This document shows, in pieces, positions 45,501 to 63,817 of a DNA stretch of 64,000 nt (positions are counted from its first letter, which is position 1; each line of letters starts with the position of its first letter). Below the pieces are notes generated by a model. It searched no databases. It worked only from the letters and a program-made list of their open reading frames with translations, and had not been told where the DNA came from. The translations under genes and the position numbers were made by a program. The stretch is from Triglochin maritima. Taxonomy: Eukaryota; Streptophyta; Magnoliopsida; Alismatales; Juncaginaceae. The stretch is from the NCBI GenBank assembly GCA_963682175.1, contig OY821777.1:13970001-14034000 (forward strand), read 5' to 3'.

Positions 45501-48500
45501 TTGATAAACTCTCATTAAAATGACCACGTAATAGTTTAATACAGCAGCATCGACTAGTCTGCAAATAACAATTGTAGACAGACATTAACTAGCACTTCAG
45601 ACATTAATGCCGCCTTTATGTATGTATTAATTCGACTAGTCTGCAAATAACAATTGTAGCAATATGAGATCTCAATCTCATCGTCAAGTACAGACATATT
45701 ATATAATAAAAGGTTGCGGTATATATTCTTAACCCTGTTGTGTAATTTTGTCTTGTGTTGATTATATATTATATTTATCTCTATGAAGAAAATGTCTTTG
45801 ATTTTCTCATCCTATGTTCTCTGTGCTATATTTAATTTATAGCTATAATATAAAAACGTCTATACTATTATTATATCTATCCTATTTGTCTTTTTTTTAA
45901 TTAATAAGAACATAAATTGTCTGTTAGTAGTATGCGGTATTGATAAACGCAATAACAGGTGGTACAAATCAAACGATGAGCAATTAATTAAGCCATATAT
46001 ACGATTCTTAAATTTGAGTAGTAGTTTGTGCATGGATTGGGTTAATTAAGTTGGAGAATAGTCAAAACTAGTGATCGAATCTCATTTGCCGTGCTCTTTT
46101 GAATGTTTGAGATTTAAAATGGAAATGTGATAAAGTAAATTAAATAAAAAATAGTACTTTGTGCCATAATTTTTCTTTACCTAGAACTTCTCTAACAACT
46201 AGAATCCAATGACCTAACTCACTGTTTTACCACTTAATTGCGGAGTTATATACCGGTATCTGAATAATTTATTCGACAATTATATGGACTTCTATTGATT
46301 AATTTAAGGATAATGGTTTTTGTAGCTTCTTTTGTAGATCCACAACTGTTTCCTTTATTTATGTTCTAATATTTAACTGTAACATTTACAAAACAACTAC
46401 TAAATATTTTGACCAATGCTATTCATTTTGTTAAAAAAAATTAGGGTGATTAAATGATTCAATCATATTAATTAATGATTGTACTAACGCGGAAAACCGA
46501 CTTACTTTTAGCAAAGAAATTCGAAACATCTTAATTTGAAAAAAATTAAGAACTCCCTTAAACATACGGGGGCATTAACGAAGATATCAACCAAAGGATC
46601 TCTGCACATGCCAGTATCCCACTTATTATGTACTGATGCACGAGCACAAAAAACTGAAGTTATAATTTCGACAAACATTTTTATTTGAATTATTTAGTCA
46701 AACATTATACCAACGAAGAGACAACACCTACTAAGCGATCTCTGTTAATGCATAGAGCCAATTAATAGGTGTGTTCTTTGGGCAACCCAGAAGATCAACT
46801 TATCTTCGTCTTGGCCTTGCATTTAATGTGGTACTACATAATTGATTTTTTTTTGAAGCAATACATAATTGATTAGAGATCAATCCTATTTTATTGTCAT
46901 CAACAAATTTATCATGTATAAAGTATAAACACGTCCTTAAGTTTGTGCACGTATCTAAATTTGTTGGGAATTTTGCATCTCAAGACCTACCACTCCTATA
47001 TGGTATTATCTACGTACCCCTCATCTTTAACTCAAAACTCTACTTTCTTGTCATAAATTTCCTTATATTTGGAAAGGTTTTCTATTATGTTTTGATTAAA
47101 CTTCAGGATACAACTCATCTAGTGGAACCTTACGTAACGCTTTATTATTTTGAAGGATTCTTATATATAATCGGTAACTGATTGAAGGGGGTTCCTAATA
47201 TAACTCTTGCAGATTACGTCTGTGGAATGTACGTTCGAATAAGACTAGTCCAACTTGTAATTTCTAGCTTAGGAATAGTGAAGATGAATTGAGTTAAAGT
47301 CGCAACACGACATGACAATTAGTATGTGTGAAATAATTTATTGGAATGTACTTCTGAGAACATGGGAATTGGGAACTAATGAAGTGTAGTGAGGACGTGC
47401 AGGCATGGAGACACCAAATGAGCAATTAAGTCCAAGCTATATATATACATACATTCATGCAGAAGATTGCCATAAAAAAAGATGGCATGGAAGACAGAAG
47501 ATCTTCAGTTTTCGTCCTTCACACTTCCACAGATACCATGCATGCATGTCGCACATCAGACCCCAAAAGAAAATTTTATCTGTATACTTGAGTCATACAC
47601 AACTTAATTAAAATTTTCAACATTTAGTTCTACTAAACATAAATATAATAAAATAAAAGAAATAATGTGCAAGGGTACGTAGGTCTTTGTTGCAAGGTTA
47701 AGAAGTTATGAGGTAGTCTTCCTTTTAATTTGCAACATATACTTGCTTTTGCTACTCTAATTTAATGTTCCGGTTGACATTTCCAATAACCCAGAATATA
47801 CATCTGACTTCCAGGTATCACTTAATGTCCTCGAGTAACATAATAGAAATCATAGTAGAAATGATGCTTTTCACATTCTAACATTGAGGTATTATCGATC
47901 ATGCACGAGTAAGGAAAAATGAACATCCATAATCCAAACAAATGGACATTCATGAATCACCAACACATTGGATGGAATCTACTTAATTAAATGAAGCACC
48001 AAAGCATTGGATGGAATCTACTTAATTAATGTCAAACAAGATACGCCAACGATGCGACACTTAATGCATGTAAACTTGATTCCATGAAATGTGTTATTTG
48101 GTGCGTCTTTATTTATCTATTGTATTTTGGATTTACAAAGTTGGACGTGCATGGGTGTAGGTTGTGTTCTAAATGTCATGAAAGATAATATCGCTCAATG
48201 ACACTGAATTACATGAAAATGGAACAATTAAGGTTCCCTATAATGGCATCTAAGTAAAACATCCTCTCTTTTTGTAAAAACAAGAATTTCATTGAAAGAA
48301 TGTTTAGATATAATATAAAAATAGTCACTGCATACTATTCCGTTGAAAATTACAATTGACATGAACGAGCTTTGGTTTATGAAAATAGTTTGCGAATGTA
48401 TCATAGTTAACTATACCAAGTAATTTCTTTCAATTTGTTTAATTTAGAGTAAGTGCTCATATCGATCATTATGAGTATTTTTTTTATTTGTTTTCAAATT

Positions 48501-48587
48501 TTAGAGTAAGTGTTCATATCGATCGTTATCACATAAAGCTAAAGGTACTGAACAATCTTGATTGAAGTATTTAGACACATCTTATAT
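45501..48587. other. gene-poor AT-rich intergenic DNA
   Basis: I see no coding gene. A short near-direct repeat of about 42 bp (CATTGGATGGAATCTACTTAA) occurs at 47968 and 48012. The small open frames have no family resemblance. Confidence 0.3.
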
Positions 48588-48763
48588 TGTAACATCTAGT
48601 TCTCGAACATGTACCGAACTCGGATTCCGATCCGTCACTCACGAGTCCAATGATTCACAACACCTACTTTTTTTACCACAAAATTTAAGTTGATAAGTAG
48701 TGTTGTAGTAGACTCGTGTCACTATATCTCATACTAACATTTCCAACATTTTGGGACGTTACA
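48588..48763. repeat. short TGTAAC...GTTACA repeat
   Basis: The sequence begins TGTAACATCTAG and ends TTTTGGGACGTTACA, so the ends are inverted and begin and end TG...CA as in small LTR or TRIM-like units. No target duplication is evident. Confidence 0.3.
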
Positions 48764-49085
48764 TGTACCGAAGAAGATCCGATAATTATGCTCTACAAAA
48801 GAGTGACCCGTGCATTGCCTAAACATATAACAAAAAAAACTAAATTCTTTATAATAAAGTCAAGGATGCTCATACGGGTTGCTAATTATGAATGTCCTTT
48901 TAGAATGGTATACCTAAGGATTGCCCCTGGATAAGTTTTAAGTTAACAACCATATTGGAATTGGATCAGCCTTGTTGATCAATCCCTTTATCTACAAGTC
49001 TCTTTAGCCCAAAGGGCTTAATTAAACACAAGACAATTGAAGACCCAAACCAAAACTGAGACACATAACACATCAAAGTTTAAAA

Positions 49086-49099
49086 ATATTATATATTTG
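49086..49099 (+). promoter_or_regulatory. possible TATA box of the cyclophilin gene
   Basis: ATATTATATATTTG lies about 140 bp before the ATG at 49237, followed by a C/A-rich leader. Confidence 0.3.
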
Positions 49100-49236
49100 T
49101 CCCCACCAAACACATCACTTGGACCAAAATGGATTGCCTCTGATTTCCCCTCATCCACAAAACCAACACCAAAGGCAGTTAGTTTCAAATGTAACCACCA
49201 ACAAACAACAAAGACAACTAACTACTACTCAAAACA

Positions 49237-50257
49237 ATGAAACTCCTCACACAACCACTCACCACATCTCTTTACCTCCCTCAGCCTCCAAACCTGCAGC
49301 CACAACCCCACCACACACTCTCCTTTAAGCCGTCGAGGCGAGACCTCGCGATCGGCCTCTCCTCCCTACCGATCCTCTCGACGCGTTTCCTCTCAGAGAA
49401 AGCCAGAGCAGACACAAAGGAGGAAGCAACTCCGACCAGTTGCCCCACCAAGCCCACAACAAAGCAAGCGTTTTTCGAGGTCTCGATCGATGGAGAACCT
49501 ATTGGCCACGTGGTTGTAGGCTTGTACGGTGACGATGCTCCGGTCGGGGTTAACAGATTCGCTAGCCTTGTTTCCGGGACGGCCGGTATTAGCTACCGGA
49601 GAAAAGAGTTTGTGAAGATAATGCCCAATTACGTGCAGCATGGAGGTGTGAGATCGTTTGGTGTCGACTCTGAGCTTGCTAAGAAGACCGGCACAAATTT
49701 GATTGCCGATGAGCTGTTGTCGGAGTGGGAGATGGAGAACAAGAGTTGTGCAGGGACCAAGAATGTAGTGGGATCGGTTGGGATCATCGTGAGGGACCCG
49801 TCGAAGCCACCACCCAAGCTGAAGCTGGTGGCCAGGAAAGGGAAGTTGGAGATCGACGAGGAGGAGGTGGGAACAAACCCGAACGGGACGGAGTTCGTCA
49901 TAGCCACCAAGGATTCACCGGAGCTCGATGAGTCGACACTGGTGGTGGGGCGAGTTTTGGATGGGATGGATGTGGTGGAGAGAATAGCCAAAGTAAAGAC
50001 AGTGCAAGAGAACACAAGTTCCCCTTACTTCAGGTAACGATTTTCTACCTTACTCGAGTGCAAAGCGATCAACGTTGTCAACTAAACCAAGACCAAAAAT
50101 TTACCACTTTGAGATATATTGGAGACATGTTTTGATGCACGTTGTGTTAATGAGCAGGGCGGCAAAATTGATTGGGGACAAAAGAGCCGTTGTTGCAGAG
50201 AGAGGTTTCAACCGTCCCTACTCGAAGGTTACAATCACAAACTGCGGGATGCTGTAA
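49237..50257 (+). CDS. CYP26-2: chloroplast (thylakoid lumen) peptidyl-prolyl cis-trans isomerase, CYP26-2 type
   Basis: Two exons: 49237-50033 and 50158-50257. The junction AG|GTAACG ... GAGCAG|G is in phase and restores SPYFR-AAKLIGDKRAVVAERG. The product is 298 aa. The N-terminus is a chloroplast transit region followed by a twin-arginine lumen signal (RR at 34-35, hydrophobic stretch, ARA at 56-58), pointing to the thylakoid lumen by the Tat route. The cyclophilin fold spans about 77-290 with FFEVSIDGEPIGHVVVGLYG, ISYRRKEFVKIMPNYVQHGG and GTEFVIATKDSPELDES. The divergent active-site region is characteristic of the CYP26-2 subgroup, so isomerase activity cannot be assumed. The gene converges on the MAP kinase gene. 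Confidence 0.92.
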
Positions 50258-50794
50258 TGAGTCTGTTGTATCACAGACCTGGTGATTTTGTTAACAATTG
50301 AAATAATCACATGAATATTTTTAAGTGAAATTGTTGAGGATGCACATACTTGAGCCTTATAATACAGACATAAACACAGATAAAATAAACGAAAAGGACC
50401 ATCTTAGTCGAACTTAAACAAATGTTTTTTTTTTAAATTTGTTTTTGGGGAATCCGCACAAGTAGTGTGAGATCAATTACAAAAACAGGTCCGTCAACCG
50501 TTCATAGGAAATGAAATGACATGAATAAGAATAAAGCTTCATTAACTTTAGTTTGATTCACATGATACAACCAACACGCCTCTAGCAATTCTTAATCTTT
50601 CCCGTTGTAGAATTTGAAACCCAGTAGCATACTTGAAAAACATATCAGGGAGTAATCTCTCACCCACAAATGCCTGAAAAACTTACAAGTCATCTGTCCG
50701 ACCATCAAACAGTTTCACTGCACTGCATGGTTTGATGGCAACTACCAAGATATGGTTGGCTCTTTTACATGGAATATCATGTTCGGACACCGCA
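50258..50794. other. 3' regions between convergent cyclophilin and MAP kinase genes
   Basis: This is presumed 3' UTR sequence of both genes. No other feature is recognised. Confidence 0.35.
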
Positions 50795-56748
<5,954 letters not shown>

Positions 56749-57196
56749 ATAAGAAGAGGGACTAGGAGGAGGAGGTGGAAGGAGGCATTACCCGATCGAA
56801 GCTCCGGTCCTCGCGCGATTGGGGTGGAGTGGAGGAAGAGACGGGAGGGAGGTCAGAGGTGGATGGAAATTGATGCATGTATTTGTCGGGGGCATTTTGC
56901 GTCCAAGCCCCTTAAGATTCACTAAAATGCTAAGGATGGTTAGGTGTGAATTGTTTGGTAAGATATGATCGTTAATCTTTTGAATGTTACCAGAAATATG
57001 ATAATGGTAGAGCTAAAGAGTATATACAATGTCTTATCGTATTCGTATCTGATTTCTAAATTTGAAGATTTTTCGTGAGTGTGGTCATGGAAAAGTATGC
57101 GTTTGTACTTTGTACAAGCTAATAAGATGTATTTGATACGTGTTATTAATATTGAAAAATAATTGTATTTAAATTTGTAATGCAAATGCGTTTGTA
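56749..57196 (-). promoter_or_regulatory. upstream region of the MAP kinase gene
   Basis: About 450 bp lie between the ATG and a truncated LTR-like repeat. The proximal part is GC-richer (leader), the distal part AT-rich. No specific motif is assigned. Confidence 0.3.
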
Positions 57197-57978
57197 CCTG
57201 AGCGACGACTCCGTTGGTGTGGCGGTGGATCACGATGTTTTCAGATCTGATTCTACCTGCGCGTAAGTGCGAACGCCTCATCACCGATCCCTTGGCTTGT
57301 GTAGTCGCATGTAGGGATGTGTTGCGTACTGTCCGCTAGACTGTATGTGTCTACGGTAGGTCTCTACGGAGACCCGATGTTGGAATGTGCTGCCTGTGTG
57401 GCGGCGGCGATACTGTGGACCGTGTGGCCTGTGTGGTACCGGTGATTGTGGACCGTGCAGCCTGTGTGGCGACGGTGATGTTGCGAACCGTGGGGCCTGT
57501 GTGGCAGTGGTAGCGATTGTAGACCGCGCGACCTGTGTGACAGTGGGAACGATTTGCAGGATGGATGTCTGGTTTTGCCCTTTGTGGGAATGTTGTTTTA
57601 TTGCTTGTATTCATGTCATGCTATACTAGTATGATAGGGCATATAGGTGACATTGTCATACGGGATTTCCTTATGGAAACTCAGGCATTGTTGTTATGTT
57701 TATTTTCAGGACCGCGTTAGGTTCCGGCAGGTGGTGACCGAGGGAGATTGCACTTTCGGACTGGATCATGTGGTCTGCCTATTTTAGGTTGTCATGATTA
57801 CATGTATTATGTATTTTGTATTCTGATGTAATCACTCTTTTGACAAACTCGTATGTAATATGGTGCACCAGATGTGTTTGAGTATTTCTTTGAGTAATGT
57901 CCCCACTCTTGATGGTTTTATCCTTGGGTTTCCTTTGATTTTAAAAGTTTAAATTTTCCGTTGTTCGGGGATGTTACA
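57197..57978 (-). mobile_element. TGTAACATCCC-type LTR-like unit, copy 3, truncated and inverted
   Basis: The minus strand starts TGTAACATCCCCGAACAACG at 57978 and follows LTR copy 1 (for example ACGGGGTTTCC-like, GGTCACCACC, GAGACCTACCGTAG and the CACACAGGCC repeats) down to CCTGAGCGAC at 57197. That corresponds to about 30326 in copy 1. The distal half, including the dyad cluster, is missing. Confidence 0.75.
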
Positions 57979-58726
57979 CATACAATATCGATTTTCATAT
58001 TTTTGACGATTTCATGTACATTATTTTATATATTTTTAATATCACGTAAATTACATATATATTAAAATAAATAGAAGGAGATCATACTCAAATGTTCTCT
58101 AAAACTTTTGTGATGATCTGGAGTTGCATTGCACATTGAATCGTCTGCTGATTCGCCTCCAAGTGTTTACCAAACTCTAAACAAGATTAAAGAGTAAGGA
58201 ACTAGTCAATCAATCTCTAAATCAATGTTAGAATCTAGTTAATAATTCTTCTAAAGCTTCATCAGAATTTAATCTTCAAAAGCTTAATTAACTAATAGAT
58301 TTTCGGATGGATTAGTGGAGATGTTAGGGAGAGAGAATATATTTCCATTCATTAAAACAATGATGAAGATGCAACCTATTTATAGATTCTCCTAACACCC
58401 ACATCATAGGTTATGCACTAACTCATAATTTCTTACTTTTCTCTCCCTAAAATCAATCACTAATTGGTACATAATCACCATCATCCACGTTTAATCATAA
58501 TTGGAATAAATCCAACTCATGATCAACATCATTCCCTTAATTAATTCTCGCAAAATCGTGCTCACCAGTTGTCGACCGAAATTTGCCCACAGGTATAACC
58601 TTGATTGAGTTATTATATAAATAAGTATTTGTTCCCAACTTGCGCAACCCAAACTCTTCACTTCTTCTTGCATCCCATCACCAAGAGAGATTCATGGATA
58701 TTCTAAGAGCAGAAATAACAGCGTCT
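57979..58726. other. intergenic, no gene seen
   Basis: This is AT-rich. Words such as TTGATTGAGTTATTATATAA and a C-rich end near 58640-58690 are not assignable. Confidence 0.25.
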
Positions 58727-59382
58727 GGGCTACCCCGGGTGCTCTGCACTCTCTCTCTGTTACGTCAGCTTCTCTCTCTGCCACACCAGCTCACCCAACT
58801 CACCCAAAAAACACATTTACCCATGCCCGGGCTACCCCCACCCACCTTACACTCTCTTTCCTCCACATTATTTTCTTAATTAAACAATTTTAATTTTCAC
58901 ACAACATTCAACAAATTACATTTTATATAATTCTAATTCTAATAACATTATAATTCTATTTTAACTCGAAATATTGTTAATAATTACTGCTAAATCACAA
59001 AATTATTATTAAATATTACGGAGCGACATTACATTTATGATAAACTAAAATAAGAAATATTACACTCAAAGTTAAGAAACAACAATACATATTACATAAA
59101 CTAAACTTTCAAATACTACATTAGCAACTACGTTAACCGATTTTCAAACCGCTCCTTGTCCGTAGCGTTGCCATATATGCTCGATTAAATCGTCTTTCAA
59201 ATCCAAATGTTGGTTCCTGTCATGCACTCAATCTTGATTGACAAAAAACTCGTGAATATCCACTATTAAACCACCTCGACAGGTCATTCTGGAAATTTTT
59301 TGAATTTTCATCACTTGCAAAAAATTATTACCCCACGTTAATACATGACAACTGAACTCAGGGCACCCAGGCGTGGCACCCC
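58727..59382. mobile_element. Harbinger-like MITE of about 656 bp
   Basis: The left end GGGCTACCCCGGGTGCTCTG and the right end, read inverted, GGGGTGCCACGCCTGGGTGCCCTG are imperfect inverted repeats. At 59160-59250 words such as TCGATTAAATCGTCTTTCAAATCC recall the 3' ends of plant Harbinger ORF1 elements. The 3-bp target duplication is not resolved. Confidence 0.4.
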
Positions 59383-60110
59383 GTTAAGGGTGCCGTAAAG
59401 AATTGTCCGTGGTGTTGTGTTGGTTTGGTTTACCGAAGTCTTGCTTCCGGACAACAATCCATACAAATGGATTCAGGTACGATTCTGTCTATTTTGGTTT
59501 CAATTTTTAATAATTTAACAATACGATCCGGTTAATTTTTTTGTGATTCGGTGATACAAATCCCTAACATGACAAGCTACTTATACTTATAGTAATACTT
59601 TGGGGTGATTGCAATTCGCGAATCGAAAATGAAAAAAACTCATAATCGTATGTTCTAATTGTATTTGATATGTAAACGAAAATATTTAAGGTAAAGTGAC
59701 TACACCGGTAAGATCGTCAAAAGAGAAGAGGTCCAATACCCTAAAAGTGTTAATAGAAATTTGACATTTGTTGACATAGTGATATTAAACACCAAACCCA
59801 AAAAAGAGAGGATCTTATTGTGCAACATAAGATAAGTATGCATGTCAAAAATCATGATATTTGAAAGTTATTTATATAAGATCATGTGACGTCGAAGTTG
59901 TAACAAATTTCATGAGTTGATTTTTTGGCCCTGGAAATATTGTACAAGGTGACTTTCAAACTTTATAATTTTTGACTTTGATACATATATTACGTTATAA
60001 AACAAAATTTTGGATTTATATTTGAAATATAAATTTTGAGTTATCAACAAATCTAAATCGATGTCAATATATTTTAAGGTAGTAGATCTTTCCTCTTGTA
60101 AAACAATTTA
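59383..60110. repeat. dispersed repeat (59715-60090) in intergenic DNA
   Basis: From CCAATACCCTAAAAGTGTTAATAG to CAAAATTTTGGATTTATATTTG, this segment parallels the repeat in the last intron of the MOM1-like gene (18430-18860). The part before 59715 holds nothing recognised. Confidence 0.45.
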
Positions 60111-60621
60111 TGTGGTATTTTAATGCTAGCTTCATTAAGGAGATGCTGAAGAATGAAAAATGGGGCAATGGCATTTCAAAAAGAAAAAAAATGATAAGAA
60201 TGGTGGCTTGTTTCATAACCAACAATTACAGAAATATTACATGTGTTTTACCCATTAAGTTCACAATAGAAAAAAGAAACCAAACGAAATTTCATATCAA
60301 CTAACTGTAATTTGCCAAATGAATATTTACCTCCAAGATGGTAAAGAAAGACCAATCAGAAGAGAGGTAAAGATGAGACTGTAGAGTAATCGTTGTCCAA
60401 AAACGTTATAAAAGGTCATGTGCTCAATTTAATACATTTTAGGCAATCATTGCGGCTATTGTCATGACTCAGAAACTTTCTTATTTGTTTTCATTTGACC
60501 AGAATTTTCTTGAATCGAAGTTTGAACAAAGGCAGCTTCAAACTCCAAAGTATCATATTTTGCACCTAACATGCAACGTGTTTTTGACAAATGAAAGGGA
60601 CTATATTATTAGTTTTTACTA

Positions 60622-61082
60622 GGGTTAATTGAAGTTTGCCACTTGCCTTTACGCTTAGTTGTACTTTTAAAAGGTTACATTTACCACTACACATCTTTAG
60701 TGTTAGTAGTTTTTGCCTCTCTTTGTTGGTTTCCGCTATTTTTTTGCCCTTATTTCAACAAAAAAGATTAATCCCAAACTACCATACAATCAAATCCTCT
60801 ACAATACTTCACTAGTCCACATTCTAAACAAATAAACATAAATTAACTGAATGGTGACTTGGGTTAAACTTTAGCAAGTCGACCCATTTTTCAGGTACGA
60901 AAACGAATTTAGGCAAAGAGTTGTTTGGGAAGATTTTTAGAGTTAGTTGCCAAAAACCAATGAAAATTAATAGAGGCAAACTACCAACACTTGAAAGATC
61001 AAGGAGTGAGCGCAACGTCCTGAATATCAATGATGTAATGTGCAACTAAATATAGGAATAAAGTAACAATTACAATTAACCC
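60622..61082. mobile_element. foldback MITE with GGGTTAATTG ends
   Basis: The left end GGGTTAATTG (60622-60631) is inverted exactly at 61073-61082 (CAATTAACCC). Subterminal blocks are also inverted: TTAGTAGTTTTTGCCTCTCT on the left and AGAGGCAAACTACCAAC on the right. It is about 461 bp with no coding capacity. A target duplication is not clear. Confidence 0.6.
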
Positions 61083-61379
61083 TTTTCGTTATCATGGTAG
61101 ATTGTTCATTTACATCCCCACAAACAACTAGTTGTTACGTGGTTGCGATTCAAACTCACATCTCACCCCACCTAGTTAATACGTGGATTGACTGCAATAC
61201 ATATTGGTATGCCTATAGCATGTTCTTGTTGGCCTGTAGGATTGAATTGACAACACCTCACTAAAGTTGTTGGAAAAGTGTGTCCATCACTTATATATTA
61301 ATGATGTAAAAGGCGAAATCATAGAAGTTGTTGTTAAAGGATAAATTTAGACAAGAACGACCCGAAAACAAATCTAACA

Positions 61380-62580
61380 AGCTGAAGTAAGCCTAGCAAA
61401 AAAAAATCGAATCGGACGTCTCGGTAAAACGCCCCCCACTTACTTCACCGAATACAGACGTTTTGTCAGACATTTTCGTGGTGTTTGTACTGGGAAAATG
61501 AGGAAAACGTAGGTAGAAACCTTGTTTTAAGAGACGAGACGAAATACATGGAGGCGTTTTACCCAGACGCCACGTCCTTGAAAAAATAAAATAAAAACTT
61601 AAAATTATACGGTGTGTTATCTCAAATTATTTGAGGTTCCTGGACAAGTTTTCGGTGGTAACGAGTCGGATTACAATGATTTTTTTTGCAAGTGATAAAG
61701 ATTCAAAAAATTTCCAGATCCAACAATTTCGAGATCCAAATCCCCTAATGGTAAAACTTCCCGACTTACAATTTTTTTCGATCCAACAATTTCAAGATCC
61801 AACATTTTTTTTGGATTTTAAAATTGTTGAATCTGTTTTTTTTTAATTTTCATCACTTGCAAAAACTCGTTGTAAGGTGAGATGTCGGACCGTTTGCTTT
61901 TCGGTCTACCGAACATGTTCCATGTGGATGACCGAGTTTCCATCGGTCCACCGTGATCGTAAAGACAGTAAGTTTTTGATCTTCCTGGAATCATTGGGTC
62001 GGTTTACCGACCTCTACCTGATCATCCGAATATTTATCCTCAGTAGCTTCAAAAATTCTCTGGAAATCTCTATTCGGTGTACCGAAATAGTATCAATCAT
62101 CTGAATATAGTAATTATTAATTTAATAATTAATTAATTTAACAATTATCTAAATTTATAATCAATTATCTTTTTAATAAAAAAATATAAAAAATAGCAGG
62201 CGTCCGACGGAACCGCCCCGCCTATGGGAGACGCGTATGGCTAAGACGCCCCTCCCATGGGCGTGGCGTCTGGGTAAAACGCCCCCATGGGGGGGAGGCG
62301 TCTTAGCGAGACGCCGCCCCCATGGGAGGGGTGGATCCCGCGAACGCCCGTTATTTATTATTATTTTTTGTTAAAAAGATGTTAGATATTTTACCAGATT
62401 CGAGTACACCGGGGCGTCCGTTGGCTCATTATTGACCTCCAAATCATTATTTTTTATGATTATGAGAGAAAGAGAGATGTGTGATAGGAGGGTTAAATGT
62501 CGCGTTGTAAGAGTAGAAATGAGAGAATGACAAAATAGTAATATGTACGGACGATTAAGTAGTTTTCCGACCATGAATAA
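61380..62580. mobile_element. rearranged relative of MULE-1
   Basis: On the minus strand at 61475-61446, a start exon (MSDKTSVFGE followed by GTAAGT) is the counterpart of MULE-1 exon 1 (MSGEGDASGE, GTAAGC), with the same upstream word ACCACGAAAATGTC. On the plus strand at 61631 a segment reading VPGQVFGGNESDYNDFF matches the start of MULE-1 exon 2 (VPDFGGDGVDYSELF). A 33-bp array lies at 62200-62330 and a partial terminal repeat (CGATTAAGTAGTTTT) near 62552. The two exon pieces face opposite ways, so the element has been rearranged. A small dyad cluster (CGGTCTACCG, CGGTTTACCG, CGGTGTACCG) sits at 61890-62090. Confidence 0.6.
62200..62335. repeat. 33-bp minisatellite, same family as MULE-1
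   Basis: About four units of GGCGTCT..AGACGCC plus CCCATGGG dyads start near 62200, 62233, 62266 and 62298. The period is 32-33 bp. Confidence 0.8.
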
Positions 62581-63817
62581 CAATTCAGTAAAACAATCCA
62601 CAAGTCCCATCTATTTGAATTCAATAAGCATTTTCATACTAGCTAAAAAGATCTTGCATATCAAATTTCAAATATATAGCATTTTTATTTGGATTTATAA
62701 AAATGTTTTTAATATTGATTGCGTAAATGCTCAATCAAGAATCAACTAATGTTTTATATGGTCCTCACTTTGGTTATCAATTGCAAGCCACACGTAAATT
62801 TGAACTTAATCTTAAACAGAATTTTGCCTAAATCCCATCAAATTAACAAGTCGTAGAAAAGTTTTATCCAATACAGGTGGTATAGGCGTAGCTAGCATTT
62901 TCAAATTAATATGTAAGACAAACTCAAGCAATCCACATCAAACATCTTGTATTAATTTAGATGGGGACATTGATAATTCTTGTTTGCCAAATTTGGACAG
63001 TGATTTGGACACTGACGCATCAAATGCATTATCCAACCAGTTGATGGTCAGGGGTCCATTGGACATTTTAAAATGCACACATAAACGAGTTATTTGGATC
63101 GGCTTTTGCAACAAAAGTTTCAAAGTTTCTCGGGTTCACGTTCACCTGGACGGTTCGTGTTGGGTTCCGAGTTCTTGTCAGTTGGGATTACCGATCTTTT
63201 TTTTCGTACCGGAGATATTCATATAAAAATAATTTATAAAGATTCATTTAAAATACTATTAAATTTTAACAAAATAATCGATTCATCAATGTTATTACCT
63301 CGCTGACTACCCTATCTACTCGTCCGAATTGATAGTGAAATTTTATCAAGTACAACAAATTCACAAATTACATACAATTTCTAATGTATTAAATATTACA
63401 ATTTCAAATTAAAATTATAAATAATTCGTTTATCTTTGTCGATACTTTTGTTGACCTGCATTCTGTTCACCACGTTCAACGAATCCTTCGAGAAAACGCT
63501 TGTCTCGAGTTAACTGGCGCTGATATGCAATGCAACATCAATAATGGCATTAATGAGAGATAATAAAAGAGACAAAAAAAAGAAGAAGGAGAAGGAGGCC
63601 AAGGTGGGAGGGGGAGGCAGAGGCTCGGCCACCCCGCCGGTGGCGGCAAAGGCTGGGAAGGTCTCTTAGGTAGTGAGGGGGAAGATGCCGTCACTGGAAA
63701 TATTGTCGAACCACGAGGGGCATAAAAGGAAAACTAAATGTCGCGGGGATAACACAAAACACCCCCAAAACCCACTCTACAGTTCTCCACTCGGAGCTCT
63801 CTCTGGTTCCTCCAACA
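62581..63817. other. intergenic and promoter of the final gene
   Basis: There is no recognisable gene. The open segment near 62984-63130 (SNQLMVRGPLDILK in one frame) shows no family resemblance. The last few hundred bases, with a G/A-rich block at 63560-63700, probably form the promoter and leader of the gene starting at 63818. Confidence 0.3.

Noticed and set aside
46894..47181. 95-residue plus-strand open frame
   Set aside because: It is Phe/Ile/Leu/Tyr-rich in AT-rich DNA, with no splice partners or recognisable motifs.
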